NCBI GenBank assembly: GCA_907165135.1
Contig: OU015569.1
Coordinates: forward strand, 11,594,501-11,658,500
DNA from: Oikopleura dioica
Taxonomy: Eukaryota > Chordata > Appendicularia > Copelata > Oikopleuridae
Reading direction: 5' to 3'
Length of the DNA: 64,000 bases
In this document: positions 58,915 through 64,000 of the stretch, piece after piece
Layout: the number at the start of each line of letters is the position of its first letter
Position numbering within the stretch: the stretch's first letter is position 1
Notes under the pieces: generated by a model
Told to the model about the DNA's origin: nothing
The model's database searches: none
Seen by the model: the letters and a program-made list of their open reading frames with translations, nothing else
Translations under genes and position numbers: made by a program

Positions 58915-61900
58915 ATGATGAAAATGCCGCTCGAAAAATTCGCGCAGTCATCTGAGGAGAAAAATGACAAGAAGCAGCGAATGGACAAAATAAAGGTAAA
59001 ATACATTATCTTAAATTTGTATAAATTTCAATTTCTAGGTATGCGTACGATGCAGGCCGATGAACGAAAAAGAGACCACGGAAAAGGCGCGAAGATGCGT
59101 CGATGTCTCGGAGAAAACCGGCGAAGTTAGGATCAACAAAAAAAGCTACTTTTTCGACAAAGGTATTTTTCGATTCTTTTTCTTGATTTCAACAATATTT
59201 TTAGTGTTTGGTCCTGATTCAAGCCAAGTTGCCGTCTACAAAGAGGTCGTTGTTCCAATCGTCAAGGAAGTGCTCGGCGGTTATTCTTGTACCATCTTCG
59301 CTTACGGCCAGACTGGTTCAGGAAAAACGTACACGATGGAGGGAGAGAAAAGATCCGGCAGCGAGTTTTCGTGGGAAAACGATCCTCATTCTGGCATCAT
59401 TCCGAGGACGATGAACCACATTTTCGACAAGCTGAATTCTGGCGACTTCTCGGAATACGCCGTTCATGTGAGGTAAGAAAGAGCAACCAAAGGAAACTTC
59501 AAAAATCATTATTCATTTTTAGTCTCATCGAAATCTACAACGATGAAATCTTCGATCTTCTCTCTGACCGCCAAGACATCGAGAAGCTCAAGATGTTCGA
59601 CGACCCAAATAAAAAAGGAGCTGTGAAGATCAAGGGCGTCAAAGAATTTGCAGTTTCCAACAAAGAAGACATCTACGCAATCATGGAGCGAGGATCGCAG
59701 AAGAGGAAAGTCACAAAGACGAAGATGAACGCACACTCATCGCGATCACACTGCGTCTTCCAGATTCAATTGAGCACGAAGGTGAAAGTCGAGGACTCGG
59801 ATGGCATCGACGAGGACTACATTCGACAGGGAAAACTCTACCTGGTCGACTTGGCCGGAAGCGAGAATGTTGGGCGATCAGTAGCGCAGAATCAGCAAGC
59901 CAGAGAAGCGGGTCATATCAACCAGAGCTTGCTTGCCCTCGGGCGAGTTGTTACTGGCCTGGTTGAGGGATCACCGCACATCCCTTATAGGTAAATACCT
60001 TCCACTCTTCATCGCCTCATCCTTCCTTTTAGAGAGTCGAAGCTAACTCGACTTCTGCAAGACTCGCTCGGCGGATCAACGAAAACCTGCATCATTTCTA
60101 CTATCTCGCCGGCCAGCACTTCTCAGGAAGAAACCCTCTCAACCCTCGATTACTCCGCTAGGTAAACGATCCCATCAATAGTTCCCAATCAAAATCTCTC
60201 TTCAGAGCAAAGAAGATCTCCAACAAGCCACAGATCAACCAAGTGATCAAAAAGCGAGCTTTGATTGAAAAGTTTGTCAATCAAATCAAAGCGCTCAAGG
60301 CAGATCTCGCCGCTTCTCAGCAGAAAAATAGCGATTACATTGACCCAACTGAGTATGAGAAAATGAAGGAGGAGTTGGAAGCGCTGAATCTTGAGAAAGA
60401 ACAGATGCTTGTCAAAGACGCGCAAATTGAGGAAGAGATGCAAAAGTTGAGAAACGAGATCGACGACCTAATTCAGAAAAACAAAGGTAAATATTGTCTA
60501 TATTTTCCTAGTCATGAACTTATTTTCTAGAGCTGAAAAGGAAGTACAAGTCCGTGAAGGCCGATCTGCACAAAACAGATTTCCTGAAAGGCGAGCAGCT
60601 CAAAGCCAATCTCAAGCAGTATCACCTAACAAAAGACCTCTGTACCGATCTCGACAAAAATGAGGGCGACATCGTCGAGCTCCAGCGCGCGCTTGGTTCT
60701 TGCAAACAAGTGATGGAGAAAAACGCGTCATCGATCGCGAGATTTAGAGAGGACGAGATTCCAGAATGCATAAAGCGATCGGATTTCGTCCAGAAGAGCA
60801 CCGATGCGACTGAGTCTCATATGGAGAAGGTCAAGGCGAGTGTCGGTCGAGTGGAAGCGACATTGAAGGAAGAGTTGGATTCGCATGCCAGCGTTTCGCG
60901 AAAAGGATTCGAAGACCTCACCGCAGGTGTGAACGAACTCCTTGCCAGCTTCAAGTCGAAAACCGAAGAATGCGCTGGCGAAGTCGAAAGCACCTCCGAG
61001 CGTCTTCTGAAAAAACTTTTCGAGAGTCTTGAGGATTTCAAGATATCGCATGACAAGTCGATCCAGAAGCTGCAGACGATTACGAACTCTGTCAGCAGTT
61101 CTGTTGAGTCACTAAACAGCGAAGTTCTCGAGTCACTCTCTTCCATCCAGCCAGAGATGGAAAATGCGACTTCTGCGAGCGAAGAATCAACGAAGATCCT
61201 TCGCGAAACAGAGAAAAAGATGAAGGAGACAATTGAAGCGACGATGAGCCAGATGATGAGCCAGATGATAAGCCAGATGTCCCAGTGCCTTTCTTCGAAG
61301 AGCTCTGCCGACGAAAAGCTCCGGAACGCGGCGAATTCTGTCTCCAAATCTGTCGAAAGCGCGAAAGCGACACTCGAGAGCAAGACTGGAGACATAAAGA
61401 ACTCACTTGCGGAATCAAAGAAGACTCTGGTCGATGTCAACCGACAAACGAGTGCTCACGTTGAGACTTCCATCGACAAAAAGCAAGCATACTCGGAATC
61501 GCTCAAGGTCGCTCTTGACAAGATTACTCAAGATGCGAGTTGCCACGAGAAGACTTTGTATTGGCGAGTGAAAACAGCGACCGAGACATGTACCAGCGAA
61601 TTGGAGAAACGCGAACAAGGGCAGAAAAAAAAGCTCTCAGAAATCAAGGACGAAGTTGGAAAGCTCTTGTCCGAAGGAAAATCGTTCGCGACTGCTCAAA
61701 AATCTCTTCTGGAGGTAAGCTTTCCCCTTTTTATCCTTTAAAAAAAAAAACTTAATTCAGGAAATCGACGCTTCAAACAAATCCACTGAAGGCGCCCTCA
61801 CTTCTCTCTCATTGGTAGAATACAACGAGAGCGGAGAAACTCCAGCAAAACGCGATCGACGATCTCTTCAGAAGCCTCTGAGCATCAGGAACGAAGTGCA

Positions 61901-62278
61901 GATTCTTCGCGAGTACGAGGAGCCGTCCACAACAATCGACGAAGAAGATCTTCCGGTAGCTGACTTGATTGAAAACTGATTTTTACTAATGATTTCAGCA
62001 GGATGAGAGTCTTCCGACAGAACCAGAAGAAGAGCTAGACTCCAAAAACATCTCCGAGGACTCAATGGCCTTCGAATGCCGACAGGCAACATCATCTGCT
62101 CCTATGTTTGGGGTGAGTCATTTTTTGTATCTTTTTTTTTGCATCTAAATCGAATTCAAAGGAATCGAAAAAGACGCGCTCTAAAAAGCGCAAGGGTCCC
62201 AACTCTCCTCTCGTCGAGCCTGCTGGAAAACGAGCGTCTGATGAACACATCCAGGCAAAGAAATTTGGCCCCTCTTAG
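58915..62278 (+). CDS. KIF11: Kinesin-5 (KIF11/Eg5, BimC family) mitotic motor
   Basis: Plus-end motor that cross-links and slides spindle microtubules as a bipolar tetramer. Ten in-phase exons: 58915-58995, 59039-59162, 59205-59472, 59523-59990, 60033-60161, 60206-60486, 60531-61714, 61761-61955, 61999-62112, 62162-62278. The N-terminal motor has [13 protein letters not shown]-loop [17 protein letters not shown], switch [13 protein letters not shown], switch [16 protein letters not shown] and [21 protein letters not shown] neck and coiled coil follow (60206-60650), then a long Ser/Lys-rich rod. The BimC-box-like [12 protein letters not shown] near 61840 (Cdk1-type TP site) is diagnostic of kinesin-5. 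The tail ends in a basic nuclear-signal-like stretch [14 protein letters not shown]. The acceptor at 61998/62001 is a tandem CAGCAG site, so one Gln may be optional. Confidence 0.93.
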
Positions 62279-62777
62279 CTTCCAAGGGTAAAATATGTCT
62301 TGATAAATACTGTTATTATCTTTCATTGTAGCCAGCGCTCAACAAGAAGAATTGAGTAAATGTAGACTGATCAACTTCCTCACCAGAAATCACAGCCCAA
62401 CACTTTCACATTCCCTGTATATTTCACTATTCTAAACAAAGCTATTATATTTTTTATCACCTGCCAATTGTCTCAATAAAGAATCTCCAATGTAACATCC
62501 TGAGTTTATTAATTTTATGCAGAATGATATTTGCCTATTTTTGGATAATACAAAAGATATAAATACATGGCCAAAAACTGTTTTTCCTAATCTATTAGCG
62601 GCTTACTTACAAGTCGATAAAACTGCACGAGTTTTCCCTACTTTGAGGATTGGGCGTAATGCAAAAACACGGGGCGAAGTTTATCACGGCGGGGCGCTGA
62701 AAGTTCCTGTATAAAAAGAGGCTATTGCTGTATCTATCCATCAAATATTCAACCAGCGAAGAAGACAAAGTAAAAAG
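62279..62777. promoter_or_regulatory. Spacer and promoter of the acidic membrane protein gene
   Basis: The kinesin 3' region includes an acceptor-like CATTGTAG near 62332 followed by a short open segment, possibly an alternative 3' exon. A TATA box (TATAAAAA, 62711-62718) lies 60 nt before the next ATG, suggesting that gene has its own promoter. Confidence 0.55.
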
Positions 62778-63527
62778 ATGGCTAGATTTTTCAAATACTT
62801 GGCTTTTTTCCTCGTCCTGATCAGCCAGATCGCCAATATCACCGTCGAAGCGGGAAAAAAGTACAAAAAATCGAAAAAAGCGGAGCCCGAACCTGAACCA
62901 GAGCTAGAACAAGAGATGGAGCAAGAAATGGAGATGGAGAATGAGTTCGAGAATGAGTTTGAAAACGAATTCGAAGAGGGACAAGAGCAAGAGCCTCAAA
63001 TTGTTCCCGATGCCGGAGTTCCAATGGGCCAGGCGCAGAATGAGTGTAAATTTGAATTGATAAAGTGCCATAATTAACGAGCTTTTAGTGGTGTCGTTTG
63101 CACTTTTAGTGGCTGGCACATGGATTGCTATTTCAGTCACCCGGCGGGTTACACGATCAATTTCTAGCGTCGCTAATTTGGAGGTAAAATTATCAATTTC
63201 CGTCGGAGACTTAAATCAAATTTTAGGTTTTGGGTCTTATCGCTGCTATTGCCATGTCCTACTACTGTTACAATGGAAACCAGGCGCTTTTCGGCACCAT
63301 GGTAGTTCATAAAAATTGATCTTTATACAATGTTTTTCAAGAACACGAGTTTTGGAAAGCTCTGGACCTCCGCCACCGCCGCCGAATTCGGAGCAAACGC
63401 AGGAGAACTCGTCAAAAATCTGGCTCAACTTCTTCTTCTCGTCTTCAAGGACGGCTTTGCCTACGCTTCTAGTGCCTTCAACTCTGCCAACCTGTCCCTG
63501 TCCGGTCCAGCAAATCCTGCTCAATGA
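62778..63527 (+). CDS. Secretory-pathway acidic protein with transmembrane segments (unknown family)
   Basis: Exons 62778-63045, 63089-63183, 63227-63301 and 63342-63527 join in phase to 207 residues. A signal peptide (FFKYLAFFLVLISQIANITV) is followed by a basic KKYKKSKK patch and a Pro/Glu then Glu-Phe-Asn repeat (EPEPEPELEQEMEQEMEM, NEFENEFENEFEEG). Two hydrophobic segments come next (VSFALLVAGTWIAISV; VLGLIAAIAMSYYCYNG). The last exon encodes an Ala/Leu-rich helix (ELVKNLAQLLLLVFKDGFAY) and a Ser/Asn-rich end. The donor after AATGAGT|GTAAAT was chosen because it alone keeps phase. No known domain is recognised; a TATA box upstream suggests strong or tissue-specific expression. The function is not known. 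Confidence 0.75.
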
Positions 63528-63796
63528 GGCTGAATATCAATAGTTTCCAATTTTCCACTTTTTAGCGGCTTTAGCGACCCTGTAACCTACTTTCTTCTTT
63601 CAACATTTGTCAAACTCTCTTTTTTTGTAGTCTGTGGTTAAATAATAAACTTTATTAATTTAGAATAACTATACGCATTGTATCAAATTTTGTCAAATTC
63701 TCAAAAGGGCCGTACATTTCTTCCTTCACCATTCAGAGTCACAGTTAGCACAGTGTCAATACAGTAAGATAGATAGAGAGAAAGGGAGACAGCAGT
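63528..63796. other. Convergent intergenic spacer
   Basis: AT-rich 3' flanks with an AATAAA-like signal (near 63643). No gene is seen. Confidence 0.45.
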
Positions 63797-63849
63797 TCAG
63801 ACACCTTGCGATCCGCCACCAGGGATTGTGAGTCGCTTACCGTAGAGAA
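63797..63849 (-). CDS. Last coding exon of a gene continuing beyond the window (partial)
   Basis: After an acceptor (TTTATTTCTAG on the minus strand) the exon reads LYGKRLTIPGGGSQGV and a stop at 63797-63799. Only the C-terminus is visible; the rest must lie in or beyond 63850-64000. The family is not recognised. Confidence 0.4.
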
Positions 63850-64000
63850 CTAGAAATAAAAAGTTGAATACTAAAATGAAGAAGAGAACAGATTCAAGTA
63901 TTGTTGGGCTTGAACAATAAGGGTGTTACTACGTTAACTCTATGAGAAAATTCCTCTTAAAATTGTGCTAAGCGAAGCGCACTTTCTTTAATTTTGTCTG

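Overview
The window looks like a compact animal nuclear genome, most probably an appendicularian tunicate such as Oikopleura (family-level inference from memory; no database search was possible). The evidence is as follows. Most GT-AG introns are about 40-60 nt. Gene spacing is very tight. Several splice-like acceptors lie 1-40 nt upstream of start codons, as expected for spliced-leader trans-splicing. Several introns only work with GA-AG or GG-AG borders. Histone genes carry the animal GGCCCTTTTAAGGGCC-type 3' stem-loop. Chordate or metazoan gene families occur throughout (importin alpha, ClpX, MED15, RER1, Ena/VASP, KIAA0100/BLTP2, CRK, ATG4, kinesin-5).

Layout: 1-1.5 kb, 3' end of a lysine-rich gene (+). 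1.7-4.1 kb, importin alpha (+). 5.7-7.2 kb, a kinase-like gene lacking the catalytic Asp (-). 8.4-11.3 kb, a CAP-thioredoxin-lectin-like fusion (+). 12.3-14.3 kb, a six-finger C2H2 factor (-). 14.8-20.2 kb, a gene-poor, repeat-rich block with a MITE, an ~815-bp palindromic element and short dispersed motifs. 20.2-22.5 kb, an ankyrin/acidic IkB-like gene (+). 22.8-27.0 kb, a cysteine-motif plus kelch gene (+). 27.3-29.3 kb, mitochondrial ClpX (-). 29.9-35.8 kb, MED15, a C2orf81-like gene and RER1, all on the minus strand, the first two only about 60 bp apart (probable operon). 36.2-37.0 kb, a large inverted duplication. 37.3-49.1 kb, Ena/VASP-like, BLTP2 (with a small antisense gene in an intron) and CRK, all minus. 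49.4-52.0 kb, ATG4 (-). 52.9 and 56.8-57.8 kb, H2A and a divergent H2A/H2B pair surrounding a kinase plus cysteine-peptidase-like gene (-). 57.9 kb, an orphan reductase tail. 58.9-62.3 kb, kinesin-5 (+). 62.8-63.5 kb, an acidic membrane protein (+). 63.8 kb, the end of another gene (-).

The most striking signal is transposons sitting inside coding exons. In ATG4 a 462-bp hAT-like element with a perfect 8-bp target duplication interrupts the last coding exon. In the kinase/peptidase gene a 641-bp palindromic minisatellite element with a 7-bp duplication interrupts the exon between the catalytic loop and DFG. In both cases splicing at sites supplied by the duplicated target or the adjacent exon would restore the frame, so both are candidate newborn introns. 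Together with GA-AG introns (RER1, BLTP2, MED15) and two candidate 23-25 nt introns in BLTP2, the window looks like a locus of active intron birth and relaxed splicing rules.

Exon joins were worked out by hand from splice signals, phase and family similarity. Some internal junctions (kelch gene, ankyrin gene, Ena/VASP tail, MED15) remain uncertain and are marked.
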